Source of the DNA: Chrysomallon squamiferum
Lineage: Eukaryota > Mollusca > Gastropoda > Neomphalida > Peltospiridae
NCBI GenBank assembly: GCA_012295275.1
Contig: CM022670.1
Coordinates: 38,779,751 to 38,843,750, forward strand
Length of the DNA stretch: 64,000 nucleotides
Reading direction: 5' to 3'
The notes beneath the pieces were generated by a model. That model had not been told where the DNA came from. It ran no database searches and saw only the letters and a list, made by a program, of their open reading frames with translations. The position numbers and the translations under genes were made by a program. Below are positions 1 to 11,528 of the stretch, piece after piece. Each line of letters starts with the position of its first letter. Position 1 is the stretch's first letter.

Positions 1-717
1 GATTTTGATATGGCATATATTAAAAAGATTATCATGTATTTACAATTTAATATTTTTAAATATTGGTAAAACATTAAAATGCTAATGGAAAGACTTAATA
101 CATTCCTTCAGTCTATTCACCGAATCCTTAATGCCAAATATTCACTGTGCCTTTTTTTAAAGTTTCGTTTATTATTTTGGATAAGTTGCAGATATATAAC
201 ATGTTAACTCACATATTCCAACATTATCAGTAGGAAAAACGTAACTGATTTGAACGTTAAATATTAAATCTCTCATCTTTAAATCTATTCCAACAGCTAC
301 AGATTATTTCAGTTTTCTGTTTATTAATGCGATTTAAACCAACAGGATATTAGCAGCTTCTGATATGTGAATTTAAATATTTAGGGTGTTCGTTTTGAAA
401 GTTTAACAAAACTGTTTGTCAAAAGCTGTAAATCGTGATTGTGAAATAAGTCTGTGTATTCAGTTCTTGTATTCAGTAACTCGTGATAGTAAACAAGTGA
501 CTAAAAGTTTGTTGTTTTTTCTTTTAGTTTTGAAACACACACACACACATTATTTTATAGTATTGTGGATCGATGGAATTTTTTAAACCATTTATGTTAA
601 GGTTTCTCTTTCTTATTTAAATTTAAAAAAAAAATAAAAATTGCTTTTTCTTTTTGCTGTTGTTTTTGTTTTGTTTTGTTTTTTTTTTTTGTTTTGTTTT
701 GTTTGTTTTTTTACTTT

Positions 718-773
718 TCTGCGGCCATTAAACACTAATATGTTAAAAATTAATCTATGTACCGAAATAAATT

Positions 774-821
<48 letters not shown>

Positions 822-824
822 TTA
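718..824 (+). repeat. SINE-like repeat 3' part, copy 1, with (TTTA)n tail
   Basis: The stretch from about 718 to 780 (TGCGGCCATTAAACACT, then AAAATTAATCTATGTACC and GAAATAAATTATT) recurs at about 1758-1830 in the same orientation. It runs into a (TTTA)n microsatellite. A short conserved body ending in a simple repeat that starts with AATAAATTATT is the usual look of a SINE or LINE 3' end. Compared with copy 2 it lacks about 12 nt in the middle. I could not assign it to a named family. Confidence 0.5.
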
Positions 825-1225
825 TTTTTCATTTTTTCTACTTTTTCCATAAATTTTTTTTTTTTTTTTTTTTTTAATTTTTTTCTTTTAATGTTTTTTG
901 TTTGTTGCTGGGGGGTTTTGTGGGGGTGTTTAGGTGGTTTTCCACTGGTGTGTTGTTGTTTTTTTGTGTTTTTTTCAACTGTATTTATATATATTGTTTT
1001 TTAAACCTACAGTTTTCTTTTTGGTCAGACATCCATTACTTGATCCCTTCTGTGCGAACCTCGTTTCCATCAAGAATTCATGACAAGGAAATTGGCAACA
1101 GCAGTTTTAATCGGAATACAAACTTTCATTTGACACGGACTGAATTAACAATAAGCTTAACTCTTTGACAAACTGTCAGACATTTCTTCACTGGTTTTTT
1201 TTTTTTTTTTTTTTTTAAATCGGAA

Positions 1226-1666
1226 ATGATGTTTGTAGCGAATTATAGCAACGATGAGATAAACTCTGTGGATAACGCCACGATGTTAGGAAATGCCGCG
1301 ATTGACTCAACCGGAAGTTTCAATTGTTCATCTCAGATCGAGGCCAGTGCTGAGAAGACGAAATATGACGAGCATCAGTTGAACGCTTTCTGGTACATTA
1401 TAATCGTTTTATCTTTCTACTCCATCAGTATGGTTCTCTTGATGATAAAATATATAAAACGCGAAGAGGAAGAAGTGTTTCTTGACCAGTATTACGCCGA
1501 GTTTGTAAAACGAGAACAATTTCAGAGCGCCACGATCAAAAACAAACTCGCTCTCCAAAGAGACAGACACAACATCAGGAAAGCTTTGCGAGTTTTAGAA
1601 AGACAGAATGCTGTGGATGTCATTTTGGAGTGTTCGGATAATACTGCTGAAGCGACAATAATCTGA
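1226..1666 (+). CDS. Small single-pass membrane protein, KCNE/MinK-like
   Basis: A 146-aa single-exon protein. Residues 1-50 are polar with three N-glycosylation sequons (NYS at 6, NAT at 17, NCS at 33). Residues 54-77 form one hydrophobic helix (FWYIIIVLSFYSISMVLLMI), followed at once by a basic-acidic stretch (KYIKREEEE) and a charged tail of about 65 residues. An extracellular glycosylated N-terminus, one helix with no signal peptide, a short charged C-tail and an intronless coding region together match KCNE potassium-channel beta subunits, which modulate KCNQ, hERG and Kv channels at the plasma membrane. The sequence resemblance is weak outside the helix, so this is a topology-based assignment. 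It could be another type III single-pass protein. Two Met codons start the frame and I take the first. The AATAAA at 1817-1822, inside the downstream repeat, may serve as its polyadenylation signal. Confidence 0.6.
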   Translation: MMFVANYSNDEINSVDNATMLGNAAIDSTGSFNCSSQIEASAEKTKYDEHQLNAFWYIIIVLSFYSISMVLLMIKYIKREEEEVFLDQYYAEFVKREQFQSATIKNKLALQRDRHNIRKALRVLERQNAVDVILECSDNTAEATII

Positions 1667-1757
1667 AATCAGAACTGGTCTCTATGTTTGTTGTGATTTC
1701 TAAAACAGTGTCGTTTTGTTTTTGTTGTTGTTTATTTTTTCTTTTATTTTTTCACTT

Positions 1758-1858
1758 TTATGCGGTCGTTAAACACTGATGTGTCCATGCCGTTTGAAAA
1801 TTAATCTGTGTACTGAAATAAATTATTATTATTATTATTATTATTTATTTTTTTATTA
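1758..1858 (+). repeat. SINE-like repeat 3' part, copy 2, with (TTA)n tail
   Basis: TGCGGTCGTTAAACACTGAT at 1761-1780, then GTGTCCATGCCGTTTG and AAAATTAATCTGTGTACTG, ending GAAATAAATTATTATT in a (TTA)n run. It shares its body and tail type with the copy at 718, and a weaker relative (TTTAAACACTAGCGTGTCCA) lies at about 2803-2822. It contains an AATAAA at 1817-1822, about 150 nt past the KCNE-like stop codon. Confidence 0.5.
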
Positions 1859-1947
1859 TTATTATTATTTTTTATTATTTGTTTGTCCTTTTTTTTTTTT
1901 TTTTTTTTTTTTAATCTTATGTTTTTTTTTTGTAAACAGACATGCAC

Positions 1948-1950
1948 ACA

Positions 1951-1988
<38 letters not shown>

Positions 1989-1989
1989 T
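1948..1989. repeat. (CA)n microsatellite
   Basis: Alternating CACACA with small interruptions (ATGCACAC at the left, ATATACAC at the right). Open frames here on both strands are low-complexity artefacts. Confidence 0.9.
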
Positions 1990-2074
1990 GTTGATGACGT
2001 TCTGTATAATGACCATAGTGAAGATAAACTATCATTTGAACTTTCTGTGACGACCCTCATACAGTCTTTTTTCG

Positions 2075-2149
2075 GAAACATTTTACAAAGAGTATAAAAT
2101 CTAACATTTGCATGCAGTGTTTGGTTTTATACTCTTTGCAAAATGTTTC
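2075..2149. other. 75-nt near-perfect hairpin, miRNA-precursor-like
   Basis: The left arm (2075-2106) and right arm (2118-2149) are both 32 nt. They pair with 29 Watson-Crick pairs, one G-U and two mismatches, around an 11-nt loop (TTTGCATGCAG). Arm length, small loop and isolated mismatches resemble an animal pre-miRNA, but a short palindromic mobile element would look the same. It lies about 400 bp past the KCNE-like gene. I recognise no known miRNA seed. Confidence 0.5.
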
Positions 2150-3737
2150 AGCCATAAAATTCTTAACTTTAAATAACAAATACATCTTGAGTAAAAAATA
2201 TTTTAAAAAAATAAATAAAAAAATAAATCTTAAAATATATTCTTAAAAAAATATGTAACAATTATGCAGTTTATTTATATTTCCAAAACCCTTTTTTTTT
2301 TTCTTCTTACCTGTTCCACATTTTGTTTTGTGTGAATCTTACTACAGATTTGCGATAACTAATTGTATTTCACACAAATGGAATTACCCGTGTTCACGTA
2401 ACAGAAAAGCTTTGATGTCACAGTTACTCAACTAAATACTTACGTTCGCGGTTTACTTCCTCTGGCATGACGTTCTTTTGTTATTTCAACGTTACGCTTT
2501 CGTTCTTGTCATTGCTATTGTTCACTATAAGCACTGCGTAGTTGGGGGGAAAAAACAAAAAGAAAAGAATACATTTTTCCTATTGTTTTCTTATGCATTA
2601 ATAAGTGATTAATTTTCTTCTGTTGTTCTTTCATTTGTTTTACTGTCTACGTTGCTGCTACTACTGTTGCTTTCATTAATTATTAATACTACTGCTGCTA
2701 ATGCTATTACTGCCACTAACACTGCCGTTACTACTACTGCAACTACTATTGCTACTTCTGTCACGACGTCGTTATTATTATTACATAATTTTTTCTCTTC
2801 TCGTTTAAACACTAGCGTGTCCATAGAAAACGTATACTGATGTAACTATTACATATGTTAATTCATGTACTGTAAGTTGTTGATGGCTGTATTTTCTTTC
2901 TTTCTTTTCTTCTTCTTTTATTTTTTCTATTTTCTTTTTGTTGTTGTTGTTATTTGTTTTTTGGGTGTATTTTTTAAAATTAAAAACTTTTTTTTCTTAA
3001 TTCTTAGACTTAAATGTATCAGAAAATCGCGTACTTATCTAAAAAGATCAACCTGACAAGCAAAAAAAGGAAAATCAACCGAAAAGCCATATATCATATA
3101 GTTACGTCAAAAATTATTTGTTTTACTCTCACCATTAGCATATACTTGTTATTCGTGAACTGTACGCACTCACTAATACAAACTGATTAGTTTGCAGGTT
3201 ATTCACATAATAATTACATACATCATTAAGCAAGTCTGTAACAAACAGAAATATTTATTAGCTTCTTTTGTTTAGGGCAATTAATTGTATATATAGCTTA
3301 ATGAACAAAGAGACCAAAAACGTTTATGCTAGACTGAATAACATGTAATTGTGGTAGCATTCAAAATATATTTTTCAAGTTCTTTTTTCTTTTTTTCATT
3401 TTTGTATTATTAATCTTATATATATATATTTATTTATTTATTTATTTTATTTTAAACTGATATGTTTAAAGAAATTAATTCATTTTCCTTCAAAACCAAA
3501 ACATGTATTAAATTTTTTTTCCCCTTTCTTTTACTATTTATTTTCTTTTCTTTTCTTTTTTTATTATTTAATTAAGAACAAAAATTATTGGCAGTTTCTG
3601 AAGATCAAAGTGACTTCTCGAAGTTCTAAAATATTTATATGATACACGTGACGCCTTATGAAGCATGCGAAATGAAAAATAAATAAAACCTGTTCATTGT
3701 AACAACTGAATTTTCTTTCTTTGTGACCCTTCATTTT

Positions 3738-3775
<38 letters not shown>

Positions 3776-3863
3776 TTATTATTATTATTATTGTTATTAT
3801 TATTATTATTATGACTATGGCTATAATTGTGGCTATGGCTATGGCTATGGCTATGGCTATGGC

Positions 3864-3912
<49 letters not shown>

Positions 3913-4483
3913 TTACTTTATTTTTCACCGGAAAGCGGATATAGTTGGTAAGCACGCTTAAGACAAGCCATTTAAAAAAAAAAAATACAGGTGGGTTGTT
4001 CTTAATCTACCTCTACTCAAAAAAATATATATTTTTCACATATTTTAACAATTCACATTATCAGTTTCTATCTGGGTAAAAGCACGTTTATATTTATTAC
4101 CCCTGTGAATAAGCTATAAACAAGATTCAAAGCAATAAAAAAGCCCATTTTTACTTTAGTAAATTTACCTTACTATTACATAAAATACATCAGCTTTATT
4201 GGACCCCACACCTTGGCGTTGTTAGTCAAATTTCTTTAACAACACACAAGACAACAGCGAGTATCTGAGCACACAGTTAATCCTCAGGCAGCGCGTTATC
4301 CTCAGTTTTAACCTCGCCTAGCACGGGGAATTAGAAGTTATTGTTTGAAAAGGGTATTAGGCAATAATCAATAGCGAGGAGCAATTGTCACCTGTTAACA
4401 ACCGGCTTTCCGCTTAACAAAGTCAATGGACAAGAAAGAGTTTTCATTGTTCAGCGGACTCCCAGGCGCAGAAGTTCGAGAAC
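2150..4483. other. Intergenic, AT-rich, no gene seen
   Basis: This stretch has homopolymer T/A tracts, trinucleotide runs (2650-2780) and a large compound microsatellite (3739-3911). Open frames are Tyr-, Phe- or Leu-rich simple-repeat translations. The part from 4200 to 4483 is less AT-rich and is probably the promoter and 5' leader of the next gene. A short ORF beginning at 4425 overlaps the 4484 start in another frame and ends at a TGA inside the first exon. Confidence 0.6.
3739..3911. repeat. Compound microsatellite (ACT)n-(ATT)n-(GGCTAT)n-(ATT)n
   Basis: (CTA)n passes into (TTA)n, then a hexanucleotide block of GGCTAT repeats (about 3830-3866), then (TTA)n again. A Tyr-rich frame through it has no coding character. 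Confidence 0.9.
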
Positions 4484-7079
4484 ATGCACAGACGACACAC
4501 ATTCGACATGTCTCGACCGAAAAATGAAGTCCATTTTGAAGACAGCTTATCGAGTGGACGAACTAGTCCCGATAGCGCTACTGGCAGCGACAAGAATCGA
4601 TCTGATGAATCAAGGTATTAATTATTATTTATTATTTTGTGATCCAGTTTAAAACAACTTCGAACTAAAATATGTTAAAAAAAATGACTTTTATTTCCCC
4701 GTGAACTGAAATCGTAATGGTGATGAATGCATTAAAGTTTGTTCTCATGTTGTAAATTTCCTTTTGAACTATTATATATTATCTGAAAATGTGTAGGCCT
4801 ATGTATATGGTAAATAAAAAGTTAACCCTTCTATGGAAATCGAAAACGCACATCTTTTAATAATCAAGGGTTAAGATATTTAAATGTGTAATCAAAGCAT
4901 TCGAGGTACGGGTCGATCTGCATTTAGTATAATTGGTGGTTTTCAGAATCAAAATTTTAGGTCAGGTGTATAATTTTATTTCCTTCAAAATGTTAGTTTA
5001 TAAAATGTTTTATGACGTTCAAGTATTGCAAAGCATAAATATAGCCACAGATGATTCTAAAAGTAGTAGCTACAATGTGATCAATTTTTAAATAGGTTAG
5101 ATAATGGGTAAACGTTACAGATGTACGCGGTTATACAAGTAATTACGAATAGCTCGTTTTAATTATGAATGTAGAACGCGCAAAATCCACTGAGATGTGA
5201 ATGTTTATAAACATTCCTGCAAACAAGTGGTTAAAAAGGCTTTTGTAATATCCAATGGTAATTCAACTGTAGTTATATTTTTATTTTTATCAAATGACAA
5301 ACAAAAGACTTTCTACTTGACCAGACTTAATATGCTTTATGGTCTTAGATCTTAAATAAATTATTGCCGACTGAATTTCTACTATTGTTTAGCTTGCAGT
5401 CCAAACTTGTTTTATAATTATTGCCCCGGTCACACTTCATGGGGTGATTACCATTGTGATCTGTTAAGCTGGGTTACTTTAACCTCGGTTATGTTACTAT
5501 ATACTGTTATATAACAATATAGTTCATTTTACTTTTGCGATAATAATTTCATATACATTTCAATAAATGTTAGAAATTAACAGTGTGTTGTTTTTGTAAT
5601 CTACCATTAAATCAAAATGTCTACACCTAATGCAGTAATTTGTTTAAACGTAGATACTGTTCAATCCTTATTATAATCCCAAAATATAAAAATTCATTTT
5701 GAAAATTTATGAACTGTCAGAATAATGAGAAGAAAAAAATGAAGATATTAATATTATAGGTTCGTAACAAAAAGCTAAACCCTCATTAGATCGAAAAGAA
5801 AAAAAATAGATTTTTATTTTCTAAACAAGATCTGGTACATGTTTCTGTACGGAAAACATTTTCGTAGTCATTTAAAAGTAATAAGGAAAGTTTGTGTGTT
5901 TGGTACGAATGTTTTATGACAGTATTTCATTATTCTTAGCGAGAATTAGCCCAGTTTTTAAAATGTCGGGACTGGTTCGGGTGTTAATCTTCCCCAATCG
6001 AGTTATCTCCCTTCCTACGATTAGACGTCTGTTGACCATAACTGACCATCCTCTTTCGTTACATAGATAAATATTCGTTGCTCAAACTCGTAAACATGAA
6101 AAATGTTTTAACTATCAAAACTTACAAACTCAGGCTTTTGGAAACTTGATAATAATTATAATAAATATAATTGTTTCAGAGACAGCAGTAACAATGGTGA
6201 TATAACTCCTAGAGGGATTCTCAAACCAGGTGGCAGTTCAGATGACGGTAGTTCGTAAGTACTTAATTTATATATATACACTAACTTATAAAACTGTAAT
6301 TTTATATATTTTTTATTATTACTATTATTGCTACAGAAAGTGACTTGCAATACTTTACACTTTTTTATATACCAATCTAAATAAGCATGATTAGAGATTA
6401 TCTTTTGTCATCTCGTTCAAAATTATTTAATTTTTAAATTTTTTTTTTTCCCCTTACATTTCAATAACTGTTATTCATTTACCTATTTATTTTGCTATTG
6501 TGACTGTTGTTGTTGATATTTTATTACTGATTAACTCGTTTTAACCTAAGCTGACGGTAAATTATTTTCTGCAGAACTCGTCAGGTTGAATTTGACACGG
6601 ACGTGTTGGGCGGGTTCCCCAAATCGTTTCTTCCCGGCCTGCACGACTGGACGAGCTGGCGAACGAGCATCAACGACGCCATGATCGACCTGATGGAAGA
6701 GCGCCGCCGCATCTTCAGCTACCCGGGATCCATCCGCCATCTGAGGAAACACAAAATTTACAAGAACCTCACCGAACCCAGCTTCGCCGTTCCTAACGTC
6801 ATTTCCAACTTCGCTCTCGAGCGAGCGGTTCACGACTACATCCACGGCGACGAAGGACTCAATCTGGAAGCGCCGGCGTTTGTCAGTTTCGGAATTCCGA
6901 GAGTCAAGCTGCGCACCAACATGACGTACACGAGTCCCACGAAGAAAACCGGTTCCTGTGCGGACTCGTCAAACCGGTTTTCAACACGATTCTGCGAGTC
7001 TGAGCTGCAGGGATCCAAACTCAATGCTCGATATTACAACGGAATTCCCGACGACCGAAGGACCAGACCATCGTTATAG
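4484..7079 (+). CDS. Unrecognised protein with possible PP1-docking motifs (3 exons)
   Basis: Coding exons are 4484-4614, 6180-6254 and 6575-7079. All junctions are GT-AG and each splits a codon after its second base, giving about 236 aa. The N-terminal 70 residues are Ser/Asp-rich and likely disordered. They contain GILK, which fits the SILK docking motif, and 16 residues later RQVEF, an RVxF-like motif. This SILK-then-RVxF order is known from protein phosphatase 1 regulators such as inhibitor-2. The C-terminal part (about 70-236) begins with FPKSFLPGLHDWTSW and looks like a folded, mostly helical domain I cannot name. GC-rich codon use and clean splice sites mark it as a real gene. The E inside RQVEF is not the best residue for an RVxF site, so PP1 binding is only a hypothesis. 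Met-9 could be an alternative start. Confidence 0.7.
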
Positions 7080-7342
7080 CTGCTTCTATTCACTCCGAAG
7101 CAGAAAACTGCAAGCCTGGAATAGAAACGCTATATGCTACGATGGATTTCTTTGACGACGATGATGAATATCTGGCATAAGGATTTTTTACATTTTGAAA
7201 ATCTTTGTACGGAAATAATCCCTAACTGTAGTGTAAAAAAAAAAACATTTAACATTTTTGGTGCTATAAACCCAATTGTGAATCCTACAATTCTGATTGC
7301 AGAACGGAACGAATAACCCGATATTAGACTGTCAATTGTACG

Positions 7343-7348
7343 AATAAA
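7343..7348 (+). terminator. Polyadenylation signal AATAAA
   Basis: AATAAA about 265 nt past the stop of the 4484-7079 gene, in CGAATAAAATTACTG. It is the first canonical hexamer after the stop and gives a 3' UTR of ordinary length. Confidence 0.55.
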
Positions 7349-8730
7349 ATTACTGACCTAATTGTATATTATAAATATTTTTTGTACTGAAAAAAAAAGA
7401 AAATGAAATGAAATTTCTATAGTTTAATAATAAAAAAAATGTTTTGGTATTTTTGTTTTGTTATGATTTTATTTTTTCTAATTAAAGAAACTCGGCGAAT
7501 GAAAGGAAGGGCAATAATCGATCCTTACTTGTTCAAAGTTGTATAAATCTCAAACGCTTCCTCTCACTAAATGGAACCAAATATTAGTGTTGACAACGAG
7601 GTTGCATACATTAAAATAATTATTTTTGAAAACATACTCAATAATTATTAATTAAGAAAAGGCACTAAATTAACTATGATAATCACAGAAATATATATTA
7701 TTTTACCATGTTAACTTGCCGATATCGTTTTAAGCCTTCGAAACTTACACGAACGGTTCAGATTGTACCCGTACTATGTGTAAGAACATCTTGTATAATA
7801 CCATATTAAATGGACTTATTAAATCTGCCACTTCGCTTAATACACTGTAATATTATGGATTTTTTTTTCTGCAACAGGTTTTGCGAATTTTGTTTAATAC
7901 ATTGTAAAAATATGGATTTTTCTGTAACAGATGTGAGCGTCAAAATCTTCGTACAAAAGCAACTATATTAAGTTCCATTAACATCGTGCAAAATTCAGCC
8001 TGTTGCGATTCAAAACGAACTATCGACGCAAACAAAGGGAGGCAATTTGTCTTTTTAATTGAGAATTGTGAAGGGATATAATTCAATTCAATTGTAAACT
8101 AGTTTTCTTGCCTGTAGTTATCTTCTGCAATTCAGTACAATACACGTTCAAAAATTGATTATAAATACGACTACAGTAAACTGTTTTAGAAAATGTAAGA
8201 CATGGGTTATTTGTTTTTCAATGGATTCACAACTTTTTTTTTTAATAATTTGTAATCAAACTACACTTGCATTCACAGAATACTTGTGTGAATTGTTTTA
8301 TTTGTAAACAGTTCATCATTTTCAGCAGAAATATTTCCACATCATATTTATTTTTACACAATTTACATTCTTCAGATAGAGAATAAGGTCAGTCCTTTTA
8401 AATATAACATTCGTGCTATTCTGATAATCTGAGCAATGTGCTGATGCTTTACAATAAAATATTCGTTAATTTGGTATCAATGAATGGTTAGCTTTGTACG
8501 TGGAATTCAAAGCAATGAACAGTGTAATAGAATTTAATAAAATGTGCCTTTATTTTTGGTAACATGTAACTAGGTATAAAATAATAACTTTACAGTTCAG
8601 AATTGTTTACACTCAAAACGGTGTTTGAATAATTTTTCTTCTTTTTGTCTGGTAACATTATATTAAAGCTGTTTAACATGTAACATCTATCAAATCAAAA
8701 ACAAGTATTCTTTAAAAACTGTATTAAAAT
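7349..8730. other. Intergenic, convergent gene ends, nothing coding seen
   Basis: AT-rich sequence between the 3' ends of the 4484 (+) gene and PAK1IP1 (-). No exon-like open frame, RNA gene or repeat family was recognised. Confidence 0.5.
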
Positions 8731-8736
8731 TTTATT
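8731..8736 (-). terminator. Polyadenylation signal of PAK1IP1
   Basis: TTTATT on the plus strand reads AATAAA on the minus strand (ATCAATAAAATTTT). It lies 8 nt past the TAA of the proposed last exon. This position supports that exon, although cleavage would leave a very short 3' UTR and further hexamers lie downstream. Confidence 0.5.
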
Positions 8737-8743
8737 GATTAAT

Positions 8744-9843
8744 TTACACATTCTTTTTCCTTTTTTTATTAGTCAGTTTTCTTTTTTTCACTTTTTCTTC
8801 AGTTTCTGGAAAAAAAAAAATATAAATAAATAAATCAGAAAAATCAATGGTCAGTAAATTTGTTGTAAAACTTGAACCGTATATTCATATTATCCAAAAG
8901 TAACCCTGTTTTATCAATGTAAAAATAAAAATAAAAAATAAAAAAATTTTAATAGGAAAAAAGGTTCTTCATAAAAATATAAAACTGGACGGAACAGAGA
9001 TAAAATCATGTAAAATTAATGTAGCAATAAAATGAATGATTAAAAACCACAAGCTGTGTAGTGTAAAAACATGAAATCAATAAATGTATTATGTAACATG
9101 TAGGAGTACACACCAGGTCATGAAATACAAGGTATTGATTATTTATGTCAGTTTGTTAAATAATACAAATGCAGTAAAAATATGATTTATTACATCCCAG
9201 TTACATTTCAAAGGTTAAAATGCATGAAAATTCTAAGTACATACATTTAAAATCATGGAGTTTGTTAAATTTTGCTATTTTGACTTTGACAACAATGATG
9301 ATATTTTTCTAAATCATGTTTTTAGACTGGGTCAATAATTAAGTGTAACAGTGACAATATCAGATAGGACCTTTCAGCATTAATTTCTCAAAATCTGTGT
9401 GTAGCTGTGGATTCAGTAGTTAGAAGAAAATCCTATGGCTATCAAACAATCCCATAACAGATAACAGATAATACACACATTGAAAATGGCTTCATAAATT
9501 CAATCTACAGTACCTGCAGTTTCGTTTAGGAGTCTTTTTTGCTTTTTGTGGTCTGTTCTTCTTTTATCTGATCGAATCGTTTTCTTGTTTTTCTTCTCTT
9601 TATTAACACTCTGTGTTTTCTCAGTGTCTGAGTTGTCTGATGTGTCACTGGGTGTGTCTGTGTTGCTTTCTGCCGAGTCACTTGTGTCCAGTTTAATGTC
9701 ATCTGTACTGCTGTCTGTCTTGGTCTTGGGTTGTTTTTCTGAAGCAGGACACTGAGTCACGGCCACACAGGTTAAACGAAACTTAGTGTCCAGTTTCGTC
9801 AACAGCTTCAGTTCAACAGTGGTCTAAGTAAGTAAGTAAGTAA

Positions 9844-9898
<55 letters not shown>

Positions 9899-11497
9899 AT
9901 TAAATTAAAAAAATTAAAGATTAAGTAAATCACTAATTAACGTAAATTTTAAAAAGTTTTATGTATGTATCATTAAAAGCAGTAATATAAATGTGTAAAG
10001 TAATATCACTGTTGTGAAGGTTTTAATTATTTTCTTAATTTTTTTTTTTTTTAAATATGAAAGATTAATCAGATGCTTTTTAATTAAAGATGTAATATAA
10101 GTCTGTATTACTGTATCATCTTTACATGACTTTAACAGTTTCCAAAATTCAAAATAAATCTGAAATATTTGACAAGAAGAATTGGGGTTTTTTTTGTTTT
10201 TTTTAACATTCAACTAAAATTAAAATGACAAAAGATGACTATTTAGGGATTTGTGACAGGAATAAATTTGTAATTTCTTTATTGTTGTTTTATGAAAACT
10301 TTTATTAGTTATCTAAATAAAAAAAACTTGTACCTGTGATATTTTCAGTTCATACACATTAATTACACCATCACTTGATGCAGTTGTCACCCAGTGGCTG
10401 TCATCATCATCATCATCAAAAGACTTGGATACAGAAATACCACGAATCCTAAATAAACATTTTCTGTAAGTTAATATTCTAAAGAAAGCCAATATGAATT
10501 AATTAAAAAAATAATAATCAAAAAAAAAAAAAAAAAAATGTGATAGTTTTTTCAAAAACTTCTCCCCCACACCACAAACAGTGAAAAAAAAAAAAACAGT
10601 AATAAAAAAATATATAAGAATACATATATAAAAACAGCAAAAATAATAAATTCTATTAAAATTTTAAATAAAAACTATAAAGTTCATATGTGAAGCTGTT
10701 TTGTACAATTTTTATTACTTTCAAAAGAAATGTGCGTATACCATCTTTTTACTACATTTTCTGTCTTTAACAGATGACAGAGCTCCATAAACAGCAGTAA
10801 AGTGTTTTAAAAACCCAACCTGTTTGTTCCAGTCTTCTCACGATGCAGCTGTTTCCCTGTCTTTATTTCACACACATGAAAATCACCACCTTCACCCCCA
10901 TACACCAGATGACAAGTCTAAAAACAACAGTACTCATAACTTTATTTATGTAAAATTCATTCACAAAAAAAAAAGGACATGAATAAGTAGTTTTTTTAAA
11001 TGAATGTATTACTGTATTTATCTGCATTAAAATTTGCTATCATCCATATTATATTCATACTTATTCACAAATACACCATTTGAACATCTTTACATTTCAC
11101 CATGAATACAGATGAACAAAAACTGCCCTGCCTGTTTAAAAAATGAATCTGAATATCACTGGAATATGCACTGAATACATCAAACAACCAGTTTGAGCCA
11201 TTCAGTAAAGAAAAGGTTTTTATTCAATGTGTTTTAATGTTTTGTATTTACCAGAAAAATTTACCTTCTCATCTAGAATATACTGATTATACATTTTAAG
11301 ATGTTTAATTTTTACAAAAGTAATAAGTAAAATAGTTTTCTTAAACTGGGCATGATTTCTTACTTCATGCATTTAAAATGAAGAAGTCATCCACATAAAA
11401 TACGGATGACAAAAATTAAAAAGATGGCATTAGGGACAACAGAGAGAGGATTTCCTAACACAAAAAAATCACAATGAATATATATATTTAAAAAAAA

Positions 11498-11528
<31 letters not shown>

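Noticed and set aside
3723-3944. Tyr-rich open frame
   Set aside because: Translation of a compound microsatellite.
4425-4526. Upstream ATG frame as the start of the 4484 gene
   Set aside because: It is in a different frame and ends at a TGA inside the first exon. At most it is an overlapping uORF.
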